DNA from: an uncultured Croceitalea sp.
GTDB taxonomy: Bacteria; Bacteroidota; Bacteroidia; Flavobacteriales; Flavobacteriaceae
Direction of reading: 5' to 3'
Length of the DNA stretch: 43,792 bases
NCBI GenBank assembly: GCA_937959125.1
Contig: CALGQU010000021.1
Coordinates: 1-43,792 of the forward strand
Shown: piece by piece, positions 1 to 7,744 of the stretch
Numbering within the stretch: position 1 is the stretch's first letter
Layout of the letters: each line of letters starts with the position of its first letter
Program-made: the position numbers and the translations under genes
Notes under the pieces: model-generated
Told to the model about the DNA's origin: nothing
Seen by the model: only the letters and a program-made list of their open reading frames with translations
The model's database searches: none

Positions 1-134
1 TGGACAGCACGGACGGATTGGCCGCTGCCGTTTGCCATTTTTATAACGAAGGCCGCATTGAGGTTGGGAAAAGCTATAGCGGTTGGGCCGCTTTTGTAAA
101 ACAAAATGAGAAAAGGGTGGACAAGAAACAATAA
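1..134 (+). CDS. ruvC: RuvC Holliday junction resolvase, C-terminal end only (cut by window edge)
   Basis: Reading from base 3, the last 43 codons before the TAA at 132-134 encode a tail starting DSTDGLAAAVCHFYN. This matches the conserved C-terminal DALAxAxCH region of RuvC, which carries the last catalytic acidic residue of the resolvase. RuvC cleaves Holliday junctions together with RuvAB during recombination repair. The start lies outside the window. ruvC next to hemW is a familiar order in Flavobacteriaceae, which supports the call; here the two are separated by a small insertion (135-580). The identification rests on a short tail, so it is likely but not certain. Confidence 0.75.
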   Translation, partial: DSTDGLAAAVCHFYNEGRIEVGKSYSGWAAFVKQNEKRVDKKQ

Positions 135-185
135 ACAATTAGCAATGAACAATACACACTACTATAAATACCTTAATCTACTTTT

Positions 186-539
186 ATGAAGAACAATCCC
201 TTAGCTGCTAAATCCTACAAATTTGCTTTGAACATCATTAAGCTATACAAAAATTTGAACGCTAACGAGTATATCTTATCAAAACAGTTAGTCCGTTCCG
301 GTACGTCCATTGGGGCAAATGTTGCAGAAGCAAACGGTGCTATTTCCAAAGCCGATTTTAGTTCAAAAATTTCAGTAGCGTATAAAGAAAGTCTAGAGAC
401 AAAATACTGGTTAAACCTTTTAAAAGATACAGATTATTTGGAAGAATCAACAGCAGACGCCCTAATTGAAGATGCTGATGAACTCTCTAAAATTATGTTT
501 TCCATTCTAAAGTCGACACGAATAAACAAAAAGACCTAA
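186..539 (+). CDS. Four-helix-bundle protein (23S rRNA intervening-sequence protein family)
   Basis: This 117-residue protein matches the small four-helix-bundle family first found encoded in 23S rRNA intervening sequences (IVP/S23). The hallmark is the central LVRSGTSIGANVAEANGA segment (about residues 36-53), followed by FSSKISVAYKESLETKYWLNLL, where the family has a helix rich in E/K with a conserved W-L pair. The molecular function of the family is unknown. Members are common in Bacteroidota as stand-alone intergenic genes. Here it lies inside an inverted-repeat-bounded insertion between ruvC and hemW. The ATG at 186 is the natural start, with no strong ribosome binding site. Family assignment is secure; function is not. 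Confidence 0.9.
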   Translation: MKNNPLAAKSYKFALNIIKLYKNLNANEYILSKQLVRSGTSIGANVAEANGAISKADFSSKISVAYKESLETKYWLNLLKDTDYLEESTADALIEDADELSKIMFSILKSTRINKKT

Positions 540-543
540 TCTT

Positions 544-578
544 GCTAATTGCTAATTGCTAATTGCTAATTGCTAATT
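544..578. repeat. Five perfect tandem copies of the 7-bp unit GCTAATT
   Basis: Units start at 544, 551, 558, 565 and 572 and are identical. The array forms the right end of the insertion, and its last unit is part of the terminal inverted repeat. The left end carries a single reverse-oriented unit (in ACAATTAGCAAT at 135-146). The array also occupies the space where the hemW ribosome binding site and any hemW promoter would be. Confidence 0.95.
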
Positions 579-584
579 GTCCAC

Positions 585-1721
585 ATGTCCGGAATCTACA
601 TTCATATTCCTTTTTGCAAACAGGCATGTCATTATTGTGATTTCCACTTTTCTACCAGTATGGGTAAAAAGGAAGCCATGGTACAAGCTTTGGCCAAAGA
701 GCTCGTTTTGCGTAGGGAAGAATTTAATGACGAAACGGTGGAGACCATCTACTTTGGCGGTGGCACCCCTTCGGTTTTGGAAGTGAAAGAAATAGGGTTT
801 CTCTTAAATACGATCAATGAAAATTATCAAGTAACGGGGAGCCCAGAGATTACATTGGAGGCCAATCCCGATGACCTTACGGCGACTAAAATTTTAGCCT
901 TGGCGCATAGTCCCATCAATAGATTAAGCATAGGGGTACAGTCTTTTTTTGAAGAAGATCTTAAACTAATGAACCGGGCGCACAATGCCCAACAAGCAGA
1001 AGATTGCATCACATTGGCTACCCGGTATTTTGAAAATATCTCCATAGATCTCATTTATGGAATGCCCAATATGTCCAATGGGCGCTGGCGTCAAAATATT
1101 GAAAAAGCACTCTCTTTTGATGTTCCCCATATTTCCAGCTATGCCCTTACCGTAGAGCCCAAAACGGCCTTGGCCAAGTTTGTGGACAAAGGATTGGTAA
1201 AACCCGTTGATGATGAGGTTGCCCAAGAACAATTCAACATCTTGAATGAGGTACTGACCGATGTGGGATTTGACTGTTATGAGATATCCAATTTTGGAAA
1301 ACCGGGCTTTCATTCCAAAAACAATACTGCCTACTGGTTGCAAAAAAAATATATGGGGATAGGGCCATCGGCACATTCCTATGATGGCGTAAGGAGAGGA
1401 TGGAACTTGAATAACAACCCAAAATATATAACGACCATTACCCAAGGGGAACTCCCTATGGAAGTTGAAGTGCTTTCTACCAAAGACAAATACAATGAGT
1501 ATGTAATGACGGGATTGCGAACCATTTGGGGGGTTTCCCTACTGCGTATCGCCCAAGAATACGGTGAAAAATACAAGGAATACCTTTTGTTGCAATCCCA
1601 AAGGCATATAGAAGAACAGCTGTTGTACCTAGATGGGGATACCCTTTTGACCACTAAAAACGGAAAGTTCTTGGCAGATGGAATAGCATCAGACCTTTTT
1701 ATGGTAAATTTATCAGGCTAA
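585..1721 (+). CDS. hemW: HemW, radical SAM haem chaperone (coproporphyrinogen III oxidase-like)
   Basis: The protein has 378 residues from the ATG at 585. That start gives MSGIYIHIPFCKQACHYC, the usual N-terminus of the family; an in-frame ATG at 570 lies inside the tandem repeat and is unlikely. The CxxxCxxC radical-SAM cluster motif is CKQACHYC (residues 11-18), followed by GGGTPSVL (SAM-binding GGE-like region). A C-terminal HemN-type domain contains NNTAYW and GIGPSAHSY. HemW binds haem and is thought to deliver it to respiratory proteins; it lacks the extra features of true oxygen-independent CPO (HemN). It follows ruvC across the small insertion, so its expression may depend on read-through or on the repeat region. 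Confidence 0.93.
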   Translation: MSGIYIHIPFCKQACHYCDFHFSTSMGKKEAMVQALAKELVLRREEFNDETVETIYFGGGTPSVLEVKEIGFLLNTINENYQVTGSPEITLEANPDDLTATKILALAHSPINRLSIGVQSFFEEDLKLMNRAHNAQQAEDCITLATRYFENISIDLIYGMPNMSNGRWRQNIEKALSFDVPHISSYALTVEPKTALAKFVDKGLVKPVDDEVAQEQFNILNEVLTDVGFDCYEISNFGKPGFHSKNNTAYWLQKKYMGIGPSAHSYDGVRRGWNLNNNPKYITTITQGELPMEVEVLSTKDKYNEYVMTGLRTIWGVSLLRIAQEYGEKYKEYLLLQSQRHIEEQLLYLDGDTLLTTKNGKFLADGIASDLFMVNLSG

Positions 1722-1735
1722 TAACATTATCGGTC

Positions 1736-2482
1736 ATGATCGCTACGATAAAATACAATTCCAGAAACTACAAAATTGACCTTTCCAAACCCTTGGATAT
1801 CAGTATAGCGTTACAGGGAAACGATAAGAATGTCAGTGCTTGGTATTTAAAACCACCGACGATAACGCCCCATCAAGAAGATGGGTTTGTCGGGGCCGTG
1901 GCTTCCGGGGCATCGGTCAACTTTAATAACATCTGGTTCAATCCGCATTCCCACGTGACCCATACCGAGTGCGCGGGTCATATTACCAAGCAAGTACATT
2001 CCATTAACCAAAACTTAAAACAGTTTTTCTTTCTGGCGGAATTGATTACCGTGGCACCGGAAAAAATGGGGGACGATTTTGTGATTTCCAAGAAACAGCT
2101 ACAGTACGCCTTGGGGAACAAAAAAAGAAAAGCGATTGTGATCAGGACCTTACCCAATACAGAAAGCAAGAAAAATATGCAGTATTCCCATACCAATCCG
2201 CCCTACTTACAAGAAGACGCTATCGTATTTTTGCGTACTAAGGGAGTGGACCATTTGCTATTGGATCTGCCCTCTGTGGACAGGGAGAAGGATGAGGGGG
2301 TTCTTGCCGGCCACCATGCCTTTTGGGATGTTTACGGGAGCATTAGAATGGAAGCTACCATAACTGAATTTATTTTTGTGCCCAATGCTATTGCTGATGG
2401 CACCTATTTTTTAAACTTACAGGTAGCGCCCATTGATAACGATGCCAGCCCTAGCAGACCTGTATTATATGAAATAAGTTGA
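1736..2482 (+). CDS. Cyclase family protein (kynurenine formamidase-like metal hydrolase)
   Basis: The 248-residue protein belongs to the cyclase/KynB fold (PF04199). The metal-binding signature HxGTHxDxPxH appears in variant form as HSHVTHTECAGH (about residues 70-81), with a downstream LLDLPSVDREKDEGVLAGHHAFW segment typical of flavobacterial members. Family members hydrolyse formyl-kynurenine or related amides with a Zn or Mn site. The substrate here is not apparent, and no tryptophan catabolism genes are nearby. The gene starts 14 nt after hemW and its TGA overlaps the next start (TGATG at 2480-2484), so it is in a compact operon. Confidence 0.85.
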   Translation: MIATIKYNSRNYKIDLSKPLDISIALQGNDKNVSAWYLKPPTITPHQEDGFVGAVASGASVNFNNIWFNPHSHVTHTECAGHITKQVHSINQNLKQFFFLAELITVAPEKMGDDFVISKKQLQYALGNKKRKAIVIRTLPNTESKKNMQYSHTNPPYLQEDAIVFLRTKGVDHLLLDLPSVDREKDEGVLAGHHAFWDVYGSIRMEATITEFIFVPNAIADGTYFLNLQVAPIDNDASPSRPVLYEIS

Positions 2483-2847
2483 TGATGAAAACAACGATAC
2501 GGCTAGAGGAAGTTATGCTGTTGCTCTTAGGGTGCTACCTATTTATGCAATTGGATTTGGCGTGGTGGTGGTTTTTTGTGTTATTGCTGACGCCGGATGT
2601 AGGCATGTTGGGCTATCTTGCTGGTAATAAAGTAGGGGCTGTTACCTACAATGTGTTTCATCACCGAGGCTTGGCTATTGTATTGTTCTTGATCGGACGT
2701 AGTTATTTGGATATGCCTATTTTGGAATTGGTAGGGATCATCTTGTTTTCCCATGCTGCCATGGATAGGATATTTGGGTATGGGTTAAAGTATGAAAAAG
2801 GGTTTAAGTACACCCATTTAGGGGAAATAGGAAATAAGAATGGATAG
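2482..2847 (+). CDS. DUF4260 family membrane protein
   Basis: This is a 121-residue, strongly hydrophobic protein with about three membrane segments (roughly residues 10-40, 55-75 and 82-98). The motif LTPDVGMLGYLAG, followed by NVFHHRG and a C-terminal HAAMDRIFGYGLKY, is characteristic of DUF4260. The function of the family is unknown. I chose the ATG at 2482, which overlaps the preceding TGA by one base, rather than a TTG three bases upstream. The end overlaps the next gene by 8 nt, consistent with translational coupling in one operon. Confidence 0.85.
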   Translation: MMKTTIRLEEVMLLLLGCYLFMQLDLAWWWFFVLLLTPDVGMLGYLAGNKVGAVTYNVFHHRGLAIVLFLIGRSYLDMPILELVGIILFSHAAMDRIFGYGLKYEKGFKYTHLGEIGNKNG

Positions 2848-3466
2848 TTTGGTAGAAGCGTTTTTAGGATTGATTTTGGGGGCCATACTCATGTATTGGC
2901 TCTACGGTCTGTTTACCAGAAAAAAGCGCAAGGAATTAACACAACACCAATCTACCGTAATTTTGGATAAGATCAAGAGCGTATGCAAACTAGTATCCGT
3001 AGAAGGTGATTTTGCGGAAATCTATAGGTACGAGAATATTAAGGACGGTTTTATGAGCATTTTGAGCAGCAAGAAAAAAGCCTTAGTGGTCATTAATGCC
3101 AAAGCCCAAATAGGGTACGACCTTAAAAAAATACACTTAACGGCGGATACGGATAAAAAGAAGGTGGTACTTACCCAGTTTCCGCAGCCGGAAATCCTCT
3201 CCATAGAACCGGACATCCAGTTTTATGATGTTAAGAACGGTTTTTTCAATTCCTTTTCCCCGGATGACCTTACCCAACTTAACCAAAATGCAAAACAGCA
3301 TATACGGGAAAAAATTCCGGAAAGCGGATTGATAGATACGGCCAAGAAAGAAGCCTTACAAGCCGTTTTAATAATAGAGAACATGGTACAGACCATTGGC
3401 TGGACTTTGGATTATTCCGCTTTGGAAATTGAACAAAAAGAAAAACCTTTACTAAAAAAGAAATGA
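2840..3466 (+). CDS. DUF4230 domain protein, single-pass membrane anchor
   Basis: The protein has 208 residues. An N-terminal hydrophobic helix (about residues 5-24, LVEAFLGLILGAILMYWLYG) and basic residues (RKKRKE) suggest a membrane anchor. The remainder matches DUF4230 with VEGDFAEIYRY, ALVVINAKAQIGYDL and FPQPEILSIEPDIQFYDVKNG. Family function is unknown; members occur widely in Bacteroidota and Firmicutes. The 8-nt overlap with the gene before and the 4-nt ATGA overlap with the gene after place it inside the operon. Confidence 0.85.
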   Translation: MDSLVEAFLGLILGAILMYWLYGLFTRKKRKELTQHQSTVILDKIKSVCKLVSVEGDFAEIYRYENIKDGFMSILSSKKKALVVINAKAQIGYDLKKIHLTADTDKKKVVLTQFPQPEILSIEPDIQFYDVKNGFFNSFSPDDLTQLNQNAKQHIREKIPESGLIDTAKKEALQAVLIIENMVQTIGWTLDYSALEIEQKEKPLLKKK

Positions 3467-3861
3467 TGCGTAAATTATTGATACTAACAGTTTTTGCCCT
3501 TAACACCATACCTATGATGGCACAAGAATCAAACAATACAAAGAACTTTGACCCTGCCTTTGCCCATACCGTTTATTTTTGGTTTAAAAATCCGGATGCG
3601 CCGGAAGATCGCATAAAGTTTGAAAGCGAACTCAAAAAGTTCTTGGCTACTTCAGCCTATGCAAAAACCAATTTTATTGGAACCCCACCAAAGGCCACAA
3701 GAGAAGTTGTAGATGGCTCCTTTACATATTCCCTGATCGTCACCTTTGAATCCGCCGAAGCTCAAGAAGGTTACCAAACCGAACAGCCCCATTTAGATTT
3801 TATTGCTGCCTGTAAGGATCTCTGGGAAAAAGTAATCGTTTATGATTCCAACGGTATATGA
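3463..3861 (+). CDS. Dabb family (stress-responsive alpha/beta-barrel) protein with signal peptide
   Basis: The 132-residue protein begins with a basic MMRK and a hydrophobic stretch ending MMAQ (about residues 1-21), a likely Sec signal peptide, so it is predicted to be periplasmic. The remainder, from HTVYFWFKNPDAPEDRIKF, is a ferredoxin-like Dabb domain, with VVDGSFTYSLIVTFESAEAQEGYQ in the middle. Dabb domains dimerise into a beta barrel. Some plant members are stress proteins and others are enzymes; no activity can be assigned here. Its ATG overlaps the DUF4230 stop (ATGA) and its stop overlaps the next start, so translation is probably coupled. Confidence 0.85.
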   Translation: MMRKLLILTVFALNTIPMMAQESNNTKNFDPAFAHTVYFWFKNPDAPEDRIKFESELKKFLATSAYAKTNFIGTPPKATREVVDGSFTYSLIVTFESAEAQEGYQTEQPHLDFIAACKDLWEKVIVYDSNGI

Positions 3862-4214
3862 ATGTAGAAGCATTTAGGGAATACTGCATGGCCAAAAAAG
3901 GGACAACGGAATCCTTTCCGTTTGATGCGGACACTTTGGTGTTTAAGGTATTGGGTAAAATGTATGCCTTGGTGCCCTTGGAACGGCTACCGCCCCAGGC
4001 CAATCTTAAATGCGATCCAGAACGTGCCTTGGAACTTAGGGAAGTTTACGATGGCGATATCATTGCGGGGTACCATATGAGTAAGAAGCATTGGAATACC
4101 CTTTTGTTAGAACGTTTAGAGCCTAAGCACATTATGGAACTTATTGATCATTCCTACGATTTAGTGGTAGCTAAAATGCCAAAATACAAGCGGGAAGAGC
4201 TGGAAAGAAACTAA
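3858..4214 (+). CDS. MmcQ/YjbR family protein
   Basis: The 118-residue protein matches the MmcQ/YjbR family (CyaY-like fold): KKGTTESFPFDADTLVFKVLGKMYALV near the N-terminus, then LKCDPERALELRE, and YHMSKKHWNTLLLE in the second half. Family members are annotated as DNA-binding from the YjbR structure and its wHTH-like features, but a physiological role is not established. The ATG at 3858 overlaps the preceding TGA. It is the last gene of the 1736-4214 operon. No convincing terminator hairpin follows in 4215-4320. Confidence 0.88.
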   Translation: MNVEAFREYCMAKKGTTESFPFDADTLVFKVLGKMYALVPLERLPPQANLKCDPERALELREVYDGDIIAGYHMSKKHWNTLLLERLEPKHIMELIDHSYDLVVAKMPKYKREELERN

Positions 4215-4321
4215 GAATCTTTGGGATAGCTTAAATTTGTAAGAATAATTTTACTAATTTAAACGAAGGAAAATTACCATTCATCTATGGCAATCGCCTA
4301 TTAATCTTTGTAAACCAAAAA

Positions 4322-4346
4322 TTTGCGTTTGGATGTTCCATCTTTG
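4322..4346 (+). promoter_or_regulatory. Candidate Bacteroidota-type promoter for the receiver gene at 4369
   Basis: A TTTG at 4322-4325 and CATCTTTG at 4339-4346 resemble the -33 TTTG and -7 TAnnTTTG elements of the Bacteroidota primary sigma factor, though the first base of the -7 box is off consensus. The start codon lies 22 nt downstream. This would give the single-domain regulator its own promoter, apart from the H-NOX promoter. Confidence 0.4.
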
Positions 4347-4368
4347 TAATGTATAAAAATCCCTGGTC

Positions 4369-4767
4369 ATGAACGTACTTTTTATAGAAGATGATATGAT
4401 CGAGACCATGAAGTTGCAACGTGCAATCTCTAAGTTCGACACAAAACACCAAATTACCGAAGCTAAAAACGGAGAAGAAGCATTGGATATTTTAAAGAAT
4501 ACCCCACTTCCGGATATCATCCTATTGGACTTGAACATGCCCCGTATGAGCGGTATTGAATTTTTGAATATCCTTAAAGGGGACGAACGCTTAAAGTATC
4601 TTCCTACAATTATTTTGACCACATCTGAAAATAGGACCGATTTATTGAAATGTTTTGAGATAGGGATCGCGGGCTATATCATAAAACCTTTAAAATACGA
4701 GGATTACGAAAAAAAACTTAATAAAGTTTTTGAATATTGGGAGGTTAGCGAGCTTGTCAAAGCCTAA
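4369..4767 (+). CDS. Single-domain response regulator (CheY-like receiver)
   Basis: The 132-residue protein is a lone receiver domain: acidic pocket EDD at residues 8-10, phosphoacceptor Asp54 in DIILLDLNMP, Thr in ILTTSE, and the conserved Lys in IIKPL. There is no output domain, so it acts by protein contact or as a phosphate shuttle. It sits 77 nt upstream of the H-NOX gene on the same strand, in front of two kinases and an HPt, and is a plausible phosphate acceptor of that relay. A separate promoter lies between it and H-NOX, so it may not be co-transcribed. Single-domain regulators of this kind are common in flavobacteria. Confidence 0.92.
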   Translation: MNVLFIEDDMIETMKLQRAISKFDTKHQITEAKNGEEALDILKNTPLPDIILLDLNMPRMSGIEFLNILKGDERLKYLPTIILTTSENRTDLLKCFEIGIAGYIIKPLKYEDYEKKLNKVFEYWEVSELVKA

Positions 4768-4778
4768 CAAAATTCTGC

Positions 4779-4824
4779 GTTTCACAACAATATTTTTATA
4801 TTAAGTAGTATAATTCCTACTTTT
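4779..4824 (+). promoter_or_regulatory. Shared regulatory element, copy 1 (H-NOX operon): TTTYACAAC box plus 20-bp dyad
   Basis: TTTCACAAC lies at 4780-4788. The inverted repeat AAGTAG-N8-CTACTT, with perfect 6-bp arms, lies at 4803-4822, 22 nt before the H-NOX start. The 46-base stretch is 39/46 identical to 14178-14223 upstream of the EPS initiation operon, with identical internal spacing. Looser relatives lie before ugd and rfbB. It has no clear TAnnTTTG box, which suggests a factor-dependent promoter or an operator. Function is inferred from conservation within the window. Confidence 0.65.
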
Positions 4825-4844
4825 AAATCATAATATTCTGTATT

Positions 4845-5387
4845 ATGAAAGGAATTGTATTCACCGAATTTTTGGAAATGGTAGAGGCTGAACATGGTCT
4901 TGAAACCGTAGATGCCATTATTGAAGAATCCGATCTTCCCTCGGAAGGTGCGTATACTTCGGTAGGGACTTATGACTTTAATGAAATGGTCCTCCTTTTG
5001 ACCTCTTTAAGTGAAAAAACCAAGCTTTCCATTAAGGATTTGCAGTATTCCTTTGGACATTACCTTTTTAACGGTCTGGTAAAATCCCACCCAGAAGTGG
5101 TAAGTAGCTATAAAAATCCATTAGGGTTATTGTATAGCATAGAGGACCACATACACGTACATGTAAAAAAACTGTATCCAGAAGCGGAGCTGCCCACCTT
5201 TAAGATTTTAGAAAAAACGGAAAAAACGCTTTCTATGATCTACTGTTCCTCACGTGGACTTTATGCATTGGCCCATGGCCTGATCGTAAAGACCTTTGAG
5301 CATTTTTCAAAGGGGGTAAAGGTAGAGTACAAATTGTTGAATGAAGCAGGAACAGAAGTCCAATTTGAGATCCATCAAAATGAATAG
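4845..5387 (+). CDS. H-NOX haem nitric-oxide sensor
   Basis: The 180-residue length is normal for a stand-alone bacterial H-NOX (HNOB). The key residues are visible: proximal haem ligand His104 in IEDHIHVHVKKLYP, aligned with His105 of the soluble guanylate cyclase beta subunit; Pro117; and the haem-propionate motif YxSxR at Tyr133-Ser135-Arg137. By hand alignment, Leu142 occupies the site where O2-binding H-NOX proteins carry a Tyr, so an NO-selective sensor is expected. In other bacteria, stand-alone H-NOX proteins control a neighbouring histidine kinase or cyclic-di-GMP enzyme and thereby biofilm. Here the next gene is a kinase overlapping the stop codon. The protein should be cytosolic. 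The haem pocket assignment is from motifs only. Confidence 0.93.
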   Translation: MKGIVFTEFLEMVEAEHGLETVDAIIEESDLPSEGAYTSVGTYDFNEMVLLLTSLSEKTKLSIKDLQYSFGHYLFNGLVKSHPEVVSSYKNPLGLLYSIEDHIHVHVKKLYPEAELPTFKILEKTEKTLSMIYCSSRGLYALAHGLIVKTFEHFSKGVKVEYKLLNEAGTEVQFEIHQNE

Positions 5388-7740
5388 TACGGATATCGCA
5401 CTTTTGGAACGTGCTTTGGAGCGGGAGAAAAAAGCAAGGAAGGCGGCCGAAAGGCTGTTGGAAAATAAATCCAAGGAACTTTATGATGCCTCATTACACC
5501 TTAAAGAAGCCAATGGAAAATTGGAAGCCCTATTGCAAAAGAAGGATACCAATGTAGAAAGTGCTTTTGTGAACATTATAGATCCCTATGTGGTTATGGA
5601 TATGACCACTAAGGTTGTCAATATGAACATAAGTGCCCGTGAATTCTTGGGGTTTGACCACACCAAGCAAGATGTAATGCTTGCAGAACTGGTTCATAAC
5701 GATTATGTGGAGTATACGGCGGAATCTTTTCAAACCCTGCTACAAGTAGGGATTTTAAAGAATTACAATGTTCGTATACAAACCAAGCATGGCACAGAAA
5801 AGTATGTAAACATCAATGCCAGCTTAATATATGATGAAAAAGGCAAACCCATAGCCGCACAAGGGGTAATTAGGGATATTACCAGAGAAGAAGAAATAAA
5901 ACAATTGCTGGAGCAACAAAAGCGTCAGCAAGATATTATCGTGGAAAACTCATCTTTGGGCATTCTTCTTATTGTGGACAACCATATTGTAAAGGCCAAC
6001 CAAACCTTTACGGCACTCATGGGATATTCAGAGCTGGAACTAAAAAAAGCGACCCTGGATGATATTTCCACCATAGAAGATATTAGCCTTTACCAAGACA
6101 TTTTAGAGGATAATGAACGTGGGGAATCGGATAAATTTGTCATTATTAGGAAATTCCATAAGAAAGACGGTACTACCATTTACGGCAAAACATCGGTAAG
6201 TACGGTACGTAATGAAAAAGGGGCTATCGATTATAAGGTGGCCATGATCGATGATATTACCCATGACAAGATATCCGAGGAAAAATTACGTGCCTCGGAA
6301 GAGCGGCTTACTTCCCTTATTAGTAACCTACAGAACGGTATTCTTTTAGAGGATGAAAACCGGAAAATGGTGTTGACCAACCAGAAATTCTGTGATTTGT
6401 TCCATATTCCCTTGGCACCAGAAAAACTAAAAAGCGTGAATTGTGAACGCTCTTTGGAAAAATACAAACATCTTTTTATGGATCCGGAACATACCGTAAA
6501 AAGAATAAACCACGTCTTGCAAAAAAGGGAACTCGCCCTTTCCGATGAACTGGAATTGGTAGATGGGAGAACCTTTGAGCGCGATTATATCCCGTTGTTC
6601 ATAGATGATGTATATAAAGGCCATCTATGGAGTTATACCGATGTTTCCCTAAAAAAGAACTATCGTAAAAACCTGGAAAAACAAAAGGAAAAGTACGGTA
6701 GCATCATTGCCAATATGAATCTGGGTTTGGTAGAAATAGGGTCCAAGAACGAAATTTTATCAGTAAACAACAGGTATTCCGAAATGATCGGGATACATGT
6801 GGATGATCTTGTGGGCAGGAACGTCATGGAGGTGATGAATTTAGATGAGGGGAACAGGAAAAGAATACAGGAACAATTTGAAAAACGAAGAAACAACAAC
6901 ACGGACTCTTATGAGGTAGCGATCCGTTTGCATACCGGTGAAACCCGTCATTGGTTGATCAGTGCCGCACCACGTTATGATGAGGCAGGAAAAGTCATTG
7001 GTTCCATAGGTGTCCATTTGGATATTACCAAACAGAAAGAATTGGAGATTCAAAAACAAGCTTTGGTCAATGAATTGGAAGAAAGCAATAAGGGCTTGCA
7101 AGAATATGCGCATATTGTTTCCCATGACCTTAAATCGCCTTTGCGCAGTGTGAGTGCTTTGGCTACTTGGTTGTATGAGGATTATAAGGATAAATTGGAT
7201 GATGGTGGTAAATATAACCTGCAGATGATGGTGGAGAAAGTAGAGGGAATGGACAAACTTATTACGGGTATTTTAAAGTATTCCACCATAAACAATAAAG
7301 CCCTGGACAATACGGATGTGGATGTCAATGAAATCATTAACAGTATTGAGGAAATCATCTTTATACCCGATCATGTACGTATAAGAAGGACCAATAAATT
7401 ACCGGTAATCCGTGCAGATAAAACCAAGATCCACCAACTGTTTCAAAACTTCATTAGCAATGCCGTAGTAAATATTGATAAAAAGGACGGTTTGGTGGAA
7501 ATAGCATATGAAGAAACCGCTACCCATTGGCAGTTTAGCATAAAAGATAACGGGGTAGGAATCCCAAAGGAATACCATGAGAAAATCTTTCAAATATTCC
7601 AGTCCATTGGAAATAATGAACGTTCCACGGGAATAGGACTCTCCATAGTCAAAAAAATCATCGATATCTATCACGGAAGCATTTGGTTAGAAAGTGAAAT
7701 AGGTGTGGGAACAACCTTTTACTTCACCCTTAAAAAATAA
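5380..7740 (+). CDS. Multi-PAS sensor histidine kinase, H-NOX partner
   Basis: The protein has 786 residues from the ATG at 5380, which overlaps the H-NOX stop by 8 nt; an ATG 39 nt further upstream is possible but deep in H-NOX. It starts with a coiled coil (about 1-55) containing SKELYDASLHLKEAN. Up to four PAS-like domains follow (about 60-170, 185-305, 315-425 and 435-570), the third being the weakest. Next come HisKA with phospho-His582 in VSHDLKSP, and HATPase with DNGVGIP and STGIGLSIVKKI. No membrane segment or receiver domain is present, so it is a cytosolic kinase that needs separate acceptors. Gene order suggests H-NOX regulates it, as with HnoK elsewhere. Its catalytic core resembles the kinase at 8870-9919. 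Confidence 0.92.
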   Translation: MNSTDIALLERALEREKKARKAAERLLENKSKELYDASLHLKEANGKLEALLQKKDTNVESAFVNIIDPYVVMDMTTKVVNMNISAREFLGFDHTKQDVMLAELVHNDYVEYTAESFQTLLQVGILKNYNVRIQTKHGTEKYVNINASLIYDEKGKPIAAQGVIRDITREEEIKQLLEQQKRQQDIIVENSSLGILLIVDNHIVKANQTFTALMGYSELELKKATLDDISTIEDISLYQDILEDNERGESDKFVIIRKFHKKDGTTIYGKTSVSTVRNEKGAIDYKVAMIDDITHDKISEEKLRASEERLTSLISNLQNGILLEDENRKMVLTNQKFCDLFHIPLAPEKLKSVNCERSLEKYKHLFMDPEHTVKRINHVLQKRELALSDELELVDGRTFERDYIPLFIDDVYKGHLWSYTDVSLKKNYRKNLEKQKEKYGSIIANMNLGLVEIGSKNEILSVNNRYSEMIGIHVDDLVGRNVMEVMNLDEGNRKRIQEQFEKRRNNNTDSYEVAIRLHTGETRHWLISAAPRYDEAGKVIGSIGVHLDITKQKELEIQKQALVNELEESNKGLQEYAHIVSHDLKSPLRSVSALATWLYEDYKDKLDDGGKYNLQMMVEKVEGMDKLITGILKYSTINNKALDNTDVDVNEIINSIEEIIFIPDHVRIRRTNKLPVIRADKTKIHQLFQNFISNAVVNIDKKDGLVEIAYEETATHWQFSIKDNGVGIPKEYHEKIFQIFQSIGNNERSTGIGLSIVKKIIDIYHGSIWLESEIGVGTTFYFTLKK

Positions 7741-7744
7741 GTGT

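Larger units (their letters stand above)
135..580 (+). mobile_element. Small insertion carrying a four-helix-bundle gene, bounded by 12-bp inverted repeats
   Basis: The segment begins directly after the ruvC stop with ACAATTAGCAAT (135-146) and ends with its exact reverse complement ATTGCTAATTGT (569-580), four bases before the hemW start. It holds one gene and a 7-bp tandem repeat at its right edge. No transposase is encoded. The boundaries coincide with the gap between two genes that are usually neighbours, which suggests an inserted, non-autonomous element. The inverted repeats and position are seen directly; mobility is inferred. Confidence 0.5.

Noticed and set aside
544-578. Short tandem array that could be mistaken for a CRISPR
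   Set aside because: The units are 7 bp with no spacers and no cas genes nearby.
966-1445. A 159-codon minus-strand frame inside hemW
   Set aside because: It lies wholly within a strongly conserved HemW domain and has no family resemblance.
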